From Gari tellinella (lineage: Eukaryota > Mollusca > Bivalvia > Cardiida > Psammobiidae), in NCBI GenBank assembly GCA_922989275.2, contig OV277858.1, positions 6,324,001-6,388,000 on the forward strand: a stretch of 64,000 bases of DNA, in the 5' to 3' direction. The notes under the pieces were generated by a model. It searched no databases. It was not told the DNA's origin and was given only the letters and a program-made list of their open reading frames with translations. This document shows positions 10,259 through 21,765 of this stretch, one piece after another. The position numbers and the translations under genes are program-made. How positions within the stretch are numbered: the stretch's first letter is position 1; every line of letters starts with the position of its first letter.

Positions 10259-11512
10259 GCAATTCTCTGTAACCATCAACCAGGTTATATAGGGGGGTCG
10301 GCACGCATAGTCACCGATTTGCATAAAACTTACACCATCTGTACCTCTCTACATGAAATGAAAAAAAAATACCCCGACAATTTATTTCCGGTATCCCTTT
10401 GCCATGGGAACGCGGAAACAAGATTTTGGCCAAAAACCAGTGCTTTTGGTGAGTATAAAATAAATGCCAAATGCCAAATGCCATTTTCATGTTTAAAGTG
10501 ATAATTATACAACACTTGTAACTAGGAAATCTGATGATGAAACTACAGTACCATGATTTGATATGTTTCTGTATTTTCCTTAAAAAGTTTGAATTTTACT
10601 CACATTTTCAATACAATGCTCTTATTTAGCAACTGCGTTAAGCGGTTACTAAGGCAACCAAAGGCCGTTTTCATCTTAACAAAGAATGTGTATGAGACAA
10701 TGCTAACTTGCAAACCTGATAAAGAAACTATTTTAAGTAAGTGTGTAATGGTTTGGATAGTTTGCTGTATTTTGCGTTCCAAAAGTATTGAATTTGACAC
10801 ATATTTTCAGTAAATAACGTTTTTTTGGCAGGTGTTACCATAGTAACCAACAAATATCTGCATGTGTTGTCTACTACTTTCATTTTATAACACTAAAATA
10901 TATGGTTATAGCAAATTAAGAGTGGTCTTGGTACCTTTTAAGCAATCCTGCTCAGTTACATAGGAAGTTACAACATTAAAAAGTTGATAGTTTCGTTGCC
11001 ATGGTTACCCCATGAGCAACCTGAATCCCACAGGTTTTCTTCCCAGAAAGTAAACAACACATATGCTTCTTGTTATTAGTGATCATATTCAGCATGGATG
11101 CATAGATATTCTACCAGTCCTTAAAATTTGCCAAAATCATGATTTCATACTTTCAGCACATTAGCCCCTTAAGCTCGCACGTGCGTACCAATCGGGTGTA
11201 ATCTTGAATTGAATCCTACAATGTTATTTCATTGTCAATGTGTCATACTTCAACATACAAATGCCATTTTATCTGAAATATGTACAGTTTGCTCTTAAAC
11301 AGTCTGTGAATTTATCATATTTTACTCACCAAAAACACTGGTTTTTGGCCAAAATCTTGTTTCCGCGTTTCCATGGCAACGGGATACCGGAAATAAATTT
11401 TCGGGGTATTTTTTCTTTTCATTTCATGTAGAGAGGTACATATGGTGTAAGTTTCATGCAAATCGGTGACTATGCGTGCAGCAATGTGGTTGATGGTTAC
11501 AGAGAATTGCTA
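10259..11512. mobile_element. foldback DNA element with ~200-bp terminal inverted repeats, inserted in the LINE
   Basis: The left end (10259-10470, starting 'gcaattctctgtaaccatca') matches the reverse complement of the right end (about 11325-11512) with a few gaps. Inner landmarks of the repeats are the TTTTGGCCAAAA-type word and GGTATCCC/GGGATACC. The ~850 bp between them contain no transposase; this looks non-autonomous. LINE coding text resumes on both sides, which dates it after the LINE. Flanking target duplication could not be fixed. Confidence 0.82.
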
Positions 11513-11890
11513 TTAATTATAGACAGGACTTCATTAGGGGAAATGGTAAAGAAGGGCATAGTAAAGTTGACTGGTAAGATAGCTGGTACTTGAACATTGT
11601 GTTCATCTAGAATTGTTTGACCAGCAAAGTAATTGTTTAAGAGATCAGCTTTGTCAGTTGTTTCAAATGCAAATGAGTCATTGTTTTCAAGTGTGGGTAA
11701 TAATTTACTGTCATTATTTGAAATAAACAGTTTAAGTGTTTTCCACCAGTCCCTTGAATAAAGAGTAGCCGACGATAACTTTTTAGAAAGATTATCATAA
11801 AATGTTTATTTAGTATTACGAATTATAGTTACGGTTTCATTACGAATAAATCTCTCACTTAATTATTTGTTCCTACATTTTCTGTGTCGG
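11513..11890 (-). pseudogene. LINE ORF2 linker region between endonuclease and RT
   Basis: Minus-strand reading gives SRDWWKTLKLFISNN near 11745, FAFETTDKADLLNNYFAGQT near 11660, and FTMPFFTISP near 11560. These are typical of the segment upstream of RT block 0 in non-LTR elements. Stops and a frameshift near 11830 break the frame. No endonuclease domain is found further upstream. Positions from 11610 onward are also part of the palindrome arm, so a second copy starts at 63716 on the plus strand. Confidence 0.8.
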
Positions 11891-13784
11891 CATTCAATTC
11901 GGCGGATCCCAGGTCTGCAGTGTTTAGCACCCATACAAACAACCACCCTTTACGTCAGTGGTATGCATTTTCACTTATTTAGAATATACATTCACCGATC
12001 ATTTTTGTACAGTCATACATTTGTAGCATGCGAATATTTTCACTAGAATATTTTCAAGATAGAAACAGGATTTAAATATCAGCTTTAACAATCAAGCTCA
12101 ACATTGTTAACACTGGACTTCATTTGTTTAGTTTATGCGAGTGTATTTCGACAGAATAACGTCTTGGTTTCAAGATAGATACACTTACCTGAAATTCCTC
12201 AGATTGGCTATTACTTTGACTCTTGAAGTCATATATTTTGTGGTTAGTGCCAACATGCTATACCATATCATAATAAATGATGCATATCGGCAGAGTTTGC
12301 TGAAATTAGAAATGTATGCCGGAGTCTGTACAGTGAACATTGTTTGTTGAAATATTTTTGAGACGCAAACACAAAACTAAATAAAGTTCCAGTACAACCA
12401 TCGTCATACAACTAAAGTAATACCAGCCATGTGATAGCAGCGAACTGTATAGCAATATAAACGTCATACAATAGTATTATTTGTATCGCCATCATCCTAT
12501 ACACTGTTGCCATGTGCCTTAATATTTAGTTTGAAAACTATAACAAAAACAGCTGCTTGCGTTTGGACAGCAGTATTACACATATCATATACGAGTAGTA
12601 ATTAATTAAATACATGTTCGGATTAGACATGGTTTGATTTTATTGGACACGGTAGTGTCATATGTTTCGTGAGTTATCGCATATACTTACATGTATATAG
12701 TTAATATCTGTTTTAATCCTGTTTTAGCGAAATTTACATCAATACCAAACACAAGTAAACGCAATACAGACAATAAACACGTATTGAGCAAATAATACGA
12801 TGTGTTAAGATGAAAGTTGTAACGGTGTGGAGAATAATCAGACGTGCAATTTGTTGATACTCCAACCTGTAAACAGTGTAACATATCCCTGTATTCCTGT
12901 ATTCCTCGTCTTCACCGATAAATAGGTTACTTGTCATCACATGCTTAACAATTTTTTTGTAATAGTCACTCTGTTACTGTATAACTTAATAATTTCTGTT
13001 TTAGAGCATTCAAAGTGGATGCGACTTTTGATTTATTTGCTTCTAAGAACTTTAAATGTCTATATATATCGGCATGGAGAGTAAACAGCATACTGTTTAA
13101 ATATTAGCGTATTTGACAAAGACTCGTATCCTCTACCATGTATGTACGAAAACTAAACATACCGCTTTACTAATCGATGCGTCATCGTCATATGTCCTAC
13201 TGCAAGCATCCGAATATCTATAATAAATGTAAAAAGTATTCTCACCTGAGGATCATGGATGATTGGGTTCAGGCATATCATTTTACAGCAAATAATGTTT
13301 CTGGTAATTTACCTGTGTAGCAAAAGTCTATGAGTGCGGTATTCCAAAACGAGACATCATCGCGGGCATTACTTTTATGTGTGGAATTTGTTAAATCGCT
13401 GATTGGCTTTTTCTCCAAAAAGTCTTATTTTGATATTTTATTTACATATTTTTATCTTGATCACATATTATATCGTCTAACTCTGTGTCCTATGGATCCA
13501 GCGGCTTTCATCCAAATGAATGTTCGTAGGATGTGCTATGGTTGAACCCCTAAAAAGGCACCATGCATATAAGCTATAATTGTATGTATGCTAATATACT
13601 GTACCGGTTCGGAGTGTTGTGATGAATGGTGTACTTTATAAGATGAACTTGAAGCATTCTTTTTTGGGGGATGTGGATGGTTCATTCTTGTTGGTACATT
13701 TCATTGTTACAGCTAGGCGCGATGTCGTATCTGACCGAGTATGTGTATGTCTGACTGTGTAGTCTGTTCACTTTATCTATCTCA

Positions 13785-13785
<1 letters not shown>
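11891..13785. other. arm segment without recognised gene
   Basis: Mirrored at 61814-63715. No coding frame with recognisable protein was seen. A possible splice donor (CAG|GTGAGA on the minus strand near 13245) is not backed by a convincing exon. Confidence 0.4.
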
Positions 13786-13819
<34 letters not shown>

Positions 13820-13942
13820 AACGGAAATGCAAAGGTCCGACAAAAGTCGGTCCGGTACAAGTTTAGATATATATCGAATTAAAAAATGAGAAAGATTATG
13901 CCTTTGTTTAAAAAATATTTAATAAAAACATTACGCTCCTCT

Positions 13943-13977
13943 ACTAAACTAGTTTCGCCTTTCGGCTCCTCAGTAGT
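13943..13977 (-). ncRNA. hammerhead ribozyme, left PLE 3' end
   Basis: Minus-strand core CTGAGGA, stem II GCC-GAAA-GGC, GAA, stem III AC-TA-GT, then T before the predicted cleavage point and TAGT, which pairs with ACTA upstream of the core. All core residues are kept (position 7 may be any base). Mirrored at 61644-61678. Confidence 0.87.
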
Positions 13978-14006
13978 CAATGGAAATAACGTCATTACGT
14001 CGTTGG

Positions 14007-14051
14007 TGACGTCATCGACGTTGTTTCGTTATTTGACGTCATTTGACGTCA
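14007..14051. promoter_or_regulatory. cluster of three perfect TGACGTCA sites
   Basis: Perfect CRE-type palindromes at 14007, 14034 and 14044, with more partial copies nearby, lie between the endonuclease and the hammerhead of the PLE. PLE terminal repeats can drive transcription; that these sites do so is inference. Confidence 0.5.
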
Positions 14052-14206
14052 CTTCAATGAAGTTTTTAATAAGAGTATTACTGGAGTAGTTTTAGGCATT
14101 TAATTTCGGCTTAAAACATTTTATGAAATAGTTTTCTTTGGCTAACCTAGCAGATGCCTTTGTTGAACGTACTTTGTAGAAAGGGAACATTTGAAATTTA
14201 GGGTCA

Positions 14207-14383
14207 TTATTGGACTTGGTCTAAATGTGCACTGAGCGGAATCTGGCGTGTTGATGGATCTCGAATTTGCTGCGCATGGATTGTTCTTCTTGTTCTGAGT
14301 TTGTCACCCGTTTGGCCTATATAATATTCCTTGCATCCATTATAGGTAATAACATAAATACAATTTTTAACATCACAAGACAT
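14207..14383 (-). pseudogene. GIY-YIG endonuclease remnant, left PLE
   Basis: Minus-strand reading gives CIYVITCNGCKEYYIGQTGDK and RTRRTIHAQQ, ending in a premature stop after HLDQVQ. It is in another frame from the RT, and the preceding Cys cluster (CGRSNCSLCQH) lies in yet another, so the endonuclease cannot be translated from the RT start. The final catalytic part and the FKPKLN-like end follow in shifted frames. Confidence 0.85.
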
Positions 14384-14474
14384 ATTTGCGTTTACTTTGA
14401 TTTTTTTCCATTAAAATTATATGAGTCACTTTCTTTAATATGTTGACAGAGGCTACAGTTTGACCTTCCGCACT

Positions 14475-15892
14475 TTACAACTTTGTTTGGTTAATGGAGA
14501 ATTTGGCTTTAGTTAATAATTTCTTCAAATTTGGAAGTTGTCTTTTACTTTTGATCAGTTTGGTTTCGTCAAGAATTTTGCTCATTTTAGGGTCTGATTT
14601 AAGGATATGTAGACTGTTAGAAAAAATCCCAAACATTTCAGGATTTTTAAAATTGTTCGTATATACGTATGGTGTTTTATCAGTTTTTTGTTTTATTTGT
14701 ACTTTGCATAGTTGTTCTATTGGGATTGTTTTAGCTTCGTTGATTCCAGCGTCTATAATGCGCTTTGGGTATTCTCTTGTTTTTAAATGTAGGGAAAGTT
14801 CAGATAGTCTTTTATCTCTTGTGTTTTGATCTGAAACAATGGTACAAATTCGTATTGCTAGATTATATGGTATGCTATTTATTGTGTGGTTGGGACGACA
14901 TGACTTGTAGTTTAGATATTGTTTGGAGTCAGTTGGTTTGAAGTATATATCGGTATTTAAGGTTGTGTCAATCTTTATTATCAAAATATCTAAGAAAGGG
15001 AGAGATTTTTCGTCACATTCAATGGTAAATTGTATATCTGGATGAACATTATTTAGAATACAGTGGAATTTTTCGAGGTCGCTTTTAGACATGTCCCAAA
15101 ACATAAAACAATCATCAAGGTAACGTTTCCAAAGTGTTTTAAGGTTGTTTCCAAAGTTTTCTCTAAATTCTCTTTCCGATATTTCGTACAATGATTCTTC
15201 CAGGTAAGCCAAAACAAGTGTAGCATAGGTGGGTGCGAATTTAGTACCCATAGCTGTTCCTTTTACTTGAGTATAAAATTTACCATTGCATGTGAATATG
15301 TTGTTTTCAAGGATTACTTTTTTGGCTTCTATAATGAAATTAGTGTTAAATCGCCTATGAATTAGTTGGGGATATTTGTTTAACCAGTAATTAATTGCTG
15401 CTATACCTAAACTGTGCGATATATTTGAATACAGATTGGTGACGTCAAAGGACACCAAAAGAGTGCTTGATTTTACGTTCTTTGGAATATATTTCAAAAA
15501 GTCTATGTCATCTCTAATGTAGCTTTGAATCTTTTCAATGAATGGTTTCAAGAGTATGTCTACTAAATTACTCAAACGGGGGATGTTGCTACGATTGGTC
15601 TAAATTTTAAGTCGTCCGGTTCCAGAATTTCTACGTATGTGCCGGACGTTTGTAGGCATTTTTCTTTGATAGATTTACTTTTGTGTATTTTCGGCAGGCC
15701 GTAAAATGTACTTGTTTTACATTCAAAATCTAAGAGGTAATTCAATTCATTTTTAGTTATATCTTTTGTTAGTTCAATCACTTTTAGAATTTTCTTAAAC
15801 GTCTGTTTACAGCTGTCATCATTGGTTTCATAGTAAAATGAATCGTCTTGTAACATGGATAATATTTTTGTTTTGTAATAATCTCTGTTCAT
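14475..15892 (-). pseudogene. Penelope-like reverse transcriptase, left copy, broken by a 13-bp indel
   Basis: Two overlapping minus frames (15892-15572 and 15575-14475) together cover the RT: NRDYYKTKILSML, RPIVA, SFDVTNLYSNI (catalytic Asp), KGTAMGTKF, RYLDDCFMF (catalytic YLDD) and LPFLDILI. Near 15590 this arm reads 'gtagcaacatccccc' where the right arm has 13 more bases. That changes the frame immediately after RPIVA and deletes the GPVCET part of the RT motif. The break is private to this arm, so it happened after, or distinguishes, the two copies. Confidence 0.93.
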
Positions 15893-17381
15893 TATAACTA
15901 TTCCCCCACCTTTATCTGCTTCTTTTATTATTATGTTATCATCTTCTTGTAATGACTTTATAGCTTGTCGTTCTGAAAGTGAGACGTTATGTTTCTTTTT
16001 ATTATCCGGCTTGTTTGGTATTTTCTTTGTTACATTGATAAGTCATCTAGAGCTTAGTTTCGACCCTTTGGTGGTTGAAAGTCACTTTTTTTTCTTACTA
16101 ATGACTCGTCTTGTTTAATATTACTATCATGAAAAAATTCCTTGAGTTTTAATTTCCTATGGAACTCTGAAATATCTGCATCAAGTTCTTGTTTATTTGA
16201 CTTTTCTGAAGTTGGTGTGTATTTAAAGCCTTTTAAAAGTAGTTTAAGTTCACTGTCGGATAATTTTCGATTAAAATGATTAAATATTTTCACTTGTTTT
16301 GAGTTGGCATCTGCTAGGTTAATGTTTCGGTGCTCGTGCTTTCGTCTAAAGAATCTTCCTGTTCTTCATTGACATGCGTCAGGTGCGAAAATCTGTTGCG
16401 AGTTTCTGTGTTTGGATTTCTTGCGTTTCTGCCTGTTATGCTCGTCCTTCTATTTGCTCTGTCCTGTTTGTTGATTTCGGTGTCCGGTCGGTGCACTGTT
16501 ATTTCTCCGGATTGTTGGATTTGTTCCTTGACTGGTCTGATTGGTGCTGGGACTCTCGGTCTCCTGTAGGTCTTTGAAGAATGGATTTTTATTGCCATGA
16601 TTTTTAATAAAATCTGCTTCATATTGTTTTAACCAACGCTTATTCTTTTGTCATCTTCTTGTTGAGATGGTCTCGTTGTGTGATATTTGGTTCTCCCACC
16701 ACTCTAGTAGAATGTTTTTCACACTATCTCTGGCCTTTTCGTCTATGATCCTTGTTATGTCTGTATCTATTTGTTTACATCTTTCGTAGTTTTGTTCTGA
16801 TCTTAGTTTCTGAAGCTTTATTTCCATCTCAAAGTCGTTTTGAACTGCCTTTTCTCTCAGTTGTCGCTGGTTTTCTCGTTCATTTTTCCAGGATTTCTTC
16901 TGTACATGCTTTGGGAGGATACTATTTTCGATTTTAAGCCAATTCGAATACTTTTAATGAAGTCCCTCGCTTCTCGTCTTGATCCAGAATGCGTCGGTTC
17001 GTTTTTGTAGTTTAAAATTCCAAACATTTGCTATATCAGATTTAATTTTCAGGGCTTCGTTTTCCACGTGGGGTTGATGCCGCAAAGTGTTATTGTGTGC
17101 AGAGCTTGAATTGTCAGTATTGTTTGGAATATTATTCGAAATGGTTGTCAAAACTTGTGTCATTTCCGAGAGAACAGGATTTATTGAAGTGTTTTGGTCG
17201 TTTTCTGATTCCGGCTGCTTTTGCTTGATAACATGAGTAACTGTTTCAATGGCGTTAAGAATTTGAGTTAATTTTCTACTTATCTCATTTAGTTTTCTTC
17301 CTTCCCTTGCTTCTAGTCCCGTCGATGATTTCCTGGCTGGCTTGTCCAACTTCTGCATCTTTGGTTTTCTTTGGTGGCATT
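15893..17381 (-). pseudogene. N-terminal region of the left PLE polyprotein, frameshifted
   Basis: Minus-strand fragments include MQKLDKPARKSSTGLEA (from 17358), a Lys/Glu-rich stretch with QRQLREKAVQNDFEMEIKLQ near 16830 that should form a coiled coil, and LSDSELKLLLKGFKYTPTSE near 16260, a motif usual in PLEs ahead of the RT. At least three frame changes separate the pieces. Mirrored at 58228-59627 with the same breaks. Confidence 0.8.
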
Positions 17382-17442
17382 ATCCGTCTCTTGTAACGGT
17401 TAGATAATTATAGTGACGTTATTAATAACGTTATTTCCATTG

Positions 17443-17477
17443 ACTACTGAGGTGCCGAAAGGCGAAACTAGTTTAGT
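17443..17477 (+). ncRNA. inverted hammerhead copy at PLE 5' end, core mutated
   Basis: This copy faces the opposite way from the PLE coding strand. Stem II GCC-GAAA-GGC, GAA and AC-TA-GT-T-TAGT are intact, but the core reads CTGAGGT, with the conserved A9 changed to T, which should abolish or strongly reduce cleavage. The same change is present in the right arm (58131-58165). Confidence 0.82.
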
Positions 17478-17560
17478 AGAGGAGCGTAATGTTTTTATTA
17501 AATATTGTTTAAACAAAGGCATAATCTTTCTCAGTTTTAATTCGATAAATATATATAATA

Positions 17561-19717
17561 ACGACATTAAGGTGACCAATTATCCTTTCTAATGGGGGTT
17601 AAGGCGACCGGCAGTTTAGGATGACCAAAAGCGGTCTCCTTAATATTTTGACATTAAATTTCAGGGGTTAAAAAGGATGCGGGAACGTCGAAATTTTGCA
17701 AACACCTTAAAAACAGTCCACATACTCAGATGAGATTGACTTTTCTGGTCTGAAATGAAGAATTTGAAATCTTGATCGCGTATATTTTGAAGTCCCTAAA
17801 TCAGTGTTTAAGGCGACCAACGTAAAACCTGATTTATTTCAGAATTTGACTATATATTGATACTTTCAAAGTTGTACTTTTGTTTTAGTGTCCGTCTGAG
17901 GTAGTGTGACGATTATTGTCCCTTTTCTGCTGAAAACAAAGAAATCGAGTTTTTAAGCCTATCATTTTGTCATTTCAAATCATTCGTCGTAATCGTCGTA
18001 ACAGCGGATATATCGCTAAGTTTTGGACAAGTTCCTGAGACGCATGCATTTTAGATCAACATCCGAGGGTATTCCAAATTAGCAGTTCCGCTTCAAAAAT
18101 GGCAGCATGTGCGGGAAACGAGCTAAGTTTTTGACACTTTATCGCACACTTTATAGCATAGGTCCAGTTATTCGATTTAATTTATTTTTTCTTCAATCTG
18201 TCATCTTTGGTTGGTCTGCAGTGTTGTCCGTTGACGTGCACATTTATCGACGTGGGAGCAGCTCAGCAGAGTTCAATGTTTGTTGACTGTCGTCTGGTTG
18301 GTGGGGGGAGGGGAAGTTCAACGAATATCTGTGAATTATGGAAGAGATTCTTCCGCTATGTAAAAATCAACAAACACGAAAACACTCTTCTAAAACGTAT
18401 GTTGTACCTGTTGAAATATAGAATATTAATCTACATTTCTTCGAAATAATGGAGACTGAAAAAATAGAGCTCAAGCTCGCATATCCTACTGTTACCAGTT
18501 TCGACGTCATTAAGCGATAAACTCGCCGTAATTTTTGACAGCTAAAAAATGAATGTGATTTGAACTATGACTGAAGCTAAATGTGCTTAATTAATGATAA
18601 AAAACATGCAACTTTCAAGTTTAAATGCCCCAGTTGTTCAGAGCATCGCCGATTTGACACTACCGTGGAAGTCGCCATTTTTGTTTGGGACTCATCAGTT
18701 TCGACGCATCTGATTTGCTGACCTACATTAGAGTTATTTTTAGATTTATAAATAAAGTTCTTACTGTACTGCATTGTGTACGCTTATTTTCAAACTAGGG
18801 AGTCAACATTATTTTTTTGGTATCAATTTTTGTTTCAGAATTGCCATGTTTTTCGAACAATTTAAAATATAAATGAAGAACATGGTTAATGTAACTGGGC
18901 ATTCATATTAAAAGAAAGGGTACTTTTGATTTATGTCCCACTCTCGCTAAAACTCTCCAAACCCTAAAACATGAATGTTGAGGAGTTGCTCATGTAATTA
19001 GCATTGGATGTCTGAAATGAAAATAATAAACTTAGATACCTTTTTCATAAATTTATAGCGCAGTTATGAGCCAATTAGTAATCACATGTAAATTGATCAG
19101 CATGATCTCATAGATTCCTATAATAGCGTACACCTACTAAACATTGACCTGTTTTTCAATGGCGGGAAAATTGCTTGTCACGTGACTGTCGCGTGACAAG
19201 ATAAATATGAAAGGGTGTTCCTGACAGCTGAGCTTCGAAGTTTTCCATGATCATTTAAATACAGAAAACGGCTTATAAACTTCCGTACTTTATTGCATTA
19301 GTGAACATACATAAAAATGCATTGAAAAAGGTAAAACTGTTCTATTTTTCCCTTTGCATATTTGATTATTCACATGTTTGAAACAGAGAGTAGTTTTTCG
19401 TGTTTACAAACGATAGCGAGTGCACATGTTACGTCACGGGGGTCGCTTAGGTCATATGACCAGTAAACAAATATGGCGTCGAAATAGGTGAGCGTTAAAA
19501 CGGGTGCGCGGATAATGATAATCATCTTTGTAATTCCTTATTATTTATGAAATTGTTTTAGAATTGGTAGTGACTAGGGGAATGTGACCCTACCTCTAAT
19601 CTTTGAAATAAGCGGTACGGTTACATACCCCTAGTAAAAAGGTCTGTGAGGGTTGTCTAGGGGTACGTCGTGAGTCATTTACATTATGAAGCAACACACT
19701 ATTTTGACTGCAGATAT
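17561..19717 (-). repeat. 2.2-kb PLE-flanking element, left copy
   Basis: It matches 2338-3250 (reverse orientation) at both ends and 55892-58047 throughout. Repeated words of the type TTAAGGCGACC occur about five times between 17566 and 17820. The middle (about 18500-19520), absent from the third copy, is richer in CG and carries 'atatggcgtcgaaataggtgagc' split words near 19471, i.e. an ATG followed by a donor-like GTGAGC, and 'tgtcacgtgactgtcgcgtgac' near 19175. It could be a captured 5' gene end or promoter. No transposase was recognised. Confidence 0.65.
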
Positions 19718-20430
19718 GTTTTATGGTGGATAGAAGGGTTATGGTCAAAACGTACCATGGTTAAAGTGTACCATTTTAGGTCGAAAAGTACAACATAAAG
19801 GGAAAATTTCAATATGTTACAGGTGATTACTGGTGGCAATTTATGTTTTAACGCCTATAATCAGTGTAAAAACATGTTATTAAGTAGTTTCGATCCTGAT
19901 CATAATTATATGACACTCACCAATATTTTACGTTTGTTCTACTTTCCTTAAAGATTTTCCCGTATTTTTTTTAGAACGCCTTTACTTTGCCGGTCCCCAA
20001 AATGTCTGGGAAATAATGATATTTTTTGGACCTCAATATCGGATTCTGCGTACCTTTTTCAGTAGAATAATCAGGGGCTAGTGCCCCCGAACCCCCCATG
20101 ATCACTTCGAAATGAAATGCGAAATGGTGACGCGTTTACTCTTGCATCGCAACCTGTTGGTAAGGAAGATCGTGGGGACCGGCAAAGTAAATTATATCCA
20201 CATTTTTTTCACACCAATAAACACTGTAAACATACGATTTACCTATATAAACACATTACTAAGCAGCTAGAAATTGTTTGGATGCTGATCATATATAAAT
20301 GCATACTGCCAAAATTATTTTACATAATATCTACTTACCTTAGAAATTTCCCTGTAATTCATTTATCTCTCACCGAGTATAATCACTGTAAGTCCCAAAC
20401 TTGTTATTACAAATAGAAGCAGACGACTCA
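19718..20430. other. no recognised gene
   Basis: AT-rich; mirrored at about 55178-55890. 'ggtacactttaacc/cggtacgcttt' words recur here and near 21270, suggesting a diffuse repeat. Confidence 0.4.
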
Positions 20431-21050
20431 AACCTTTTTGGATCCACGATGGATCCTGAGCAAAAGCTTGGGAACAACCACATTTTCACAGATGCAAGAA
20501 TCTGTTCAAGCATTGTGGATCCTTACCAGAAGCGCATAAAGCGGCGTCTGATCAGCCCCTACATTGCTTGTCATTGTATTTTATATTTTATTAGCATTGT
20601 AATTTATATATAGAACAGAATACTTTCGTTTTAAAATCCATGTAAGCACTTCCTTCTCACGGATGAAAGATTAACTTTCAAACATTTTAGATCCTGATCA
20701 GAAGCCGTGTAAAGCTGCGTCTGCTTAGGATCCACAATGATTGCCACTTAGTTTTAGACATATGATATTTGCATTACTGCATTGTGAAGTTTATATATTT
20801 AGATTACTTTTTAGACTATCTTTCGCATGGGTTCGAAATTTATTTTCAAGCAGTTTGGATCCTGAGTATGGCGGTGAAGGATCAGGATCCACACACTTGT
20901 TGACACTAATATTAACATTTTGAAACTTTGAGAACTGAATCTTCAAAAACAATGTGGTGCATGGGTGCACAATTTATTTTCAAGCAGTTTGGATCCTGGT
21001 CAGAAGCCGTGTACTTCAGCGTATGGTCAGAATCGACATAATTGTTGACA
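20430..21050. repeat. array of four to five GATC-rich imperfect hairpins
   Basis: Units of about 55-65 bp, roughly 130-170 bp apart (near 20506, 20683, 20849, 20978), each run from 'GTTTGGATCCTGATCAGA' through a GC-rich turn (AAGCCGTGTA...) to a complementary GTCTGATCAGGATCC-like half. The same family forms the larger array at 31150-32280. Mirrored at 54558-55178. Confidence 0.8.
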
Positions 21051-21467
21051 CTAATATAAATATTTTAAAACTTTGGGAAGTGATGACCATAATGGTAAAT
21101 GTGTTACTGATTACTATATCTTCAAAGATAATGTTGTGTCTGAATAAAAACTATCAAGGCGTACCGTATGTAAAATACACTTATTACCATATTTACAGGT
21201 ATATAATGTGTGAAAAACAATCAACTAATAACAAATTGAAAGTTGTCCCTATATATCCTATATGTGGTACGCTTCGACCAAAAATGGTACGCTTTGACTC
21301 AGTACGCTTTAACAAATAACCGGATAGAAATACCGACATACAGAAAGGGAATGCATTTTTGAAATTGGGAATATTTTTTACCATTTCCCATTGGGAATGT
21401 ATCCGTTTGGACCTGTAGATACACCAGAAAAAGGCCTGAATGTGGTGATATTCCATTTTATGGTCCC

Positions 21468-21520
21468 GGCATCTATAGATGCAGAGGGCGAGGCATATAG
21501 TAATTGACTTGTCTAGTGGT
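21468..21520. repeat. GGTCCCGGCATC-type element terminus
   Basis: 'tcccggcatctatagatgc' forms a small hairpin and is followed by 'gaggcatatagtaattg', like the ends at 34786 and 38160. It appears to be a fragment of that element family. Confidence 0.6.
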
Positions 21521-21765
21521 GTAACAATACCGTGAAAACAGTATTGCAATACAGAGGAACCATATTGCAATATATTGTGGCAACATGTAAGTCAGGGTTG
21601 CAGATAAGGTTTTGATGAAATTGGGTATTTACTCCTTGATATTTTACAGAATTGGGTTTTTGAATTTTTAATTGGGTATTGGGACATTTTGTAATTGGGT
21701 ATTATTCATATCCTGATTAGGTTTCCAAAATTTCTTTGCTTTTTGCTACATTTCTTTGCTTTTTA

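Larger units (their letters stand above)
13786..17560 (-). mobile_element. Penelope-like retroelement, left-arm copy
   Basis: It runs on the minus strand from about 17560 (5') to a TA/GA microsatellite near 13786 (3'). Order: inverted hammerhead end, coiled-coil N-terminal region, RT, Cys cluster, GIY-YIG endonuclease, CRE cluster, hammerhead, and the terminal 'accggaccgacttttgtcgg' hairpin. It has several frameshifts in common with the right copy, so it was already dead before the duplication, plus its own RT frameshift near 15590. Confidence 0.93.

Noticed and set aside
13241..13330. Possible minus-strand 5' exon ending CAG|GTGAGA (mirror near 62364)
   Set aside because: The only open frame before the donor is about a dozen codons from an ATG, and no acceptor or following exon was found.
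14494..14829. 111-codon frame antisense to the PLE reverse transcriptase
   Set aside because: It is the antisense shadow of the RT coding sequence; similar shadows at 16330-16577 and 3901-4344 were dropped for the same reason.
13786..17560. LTR retrotransposon or retrovirus
   Set aside because: The RT has PLE motifs and a GIY-YIG endonuclease; there is no gag, protease, RNase H, integrase or direct LTR.
20954..21570. Overlapping open frames of about 120 codons on both strands
   Set aside because: Composition is repeat-like, frames overlap antisense, and arm differences include amino-acid changes without sign of constraint.
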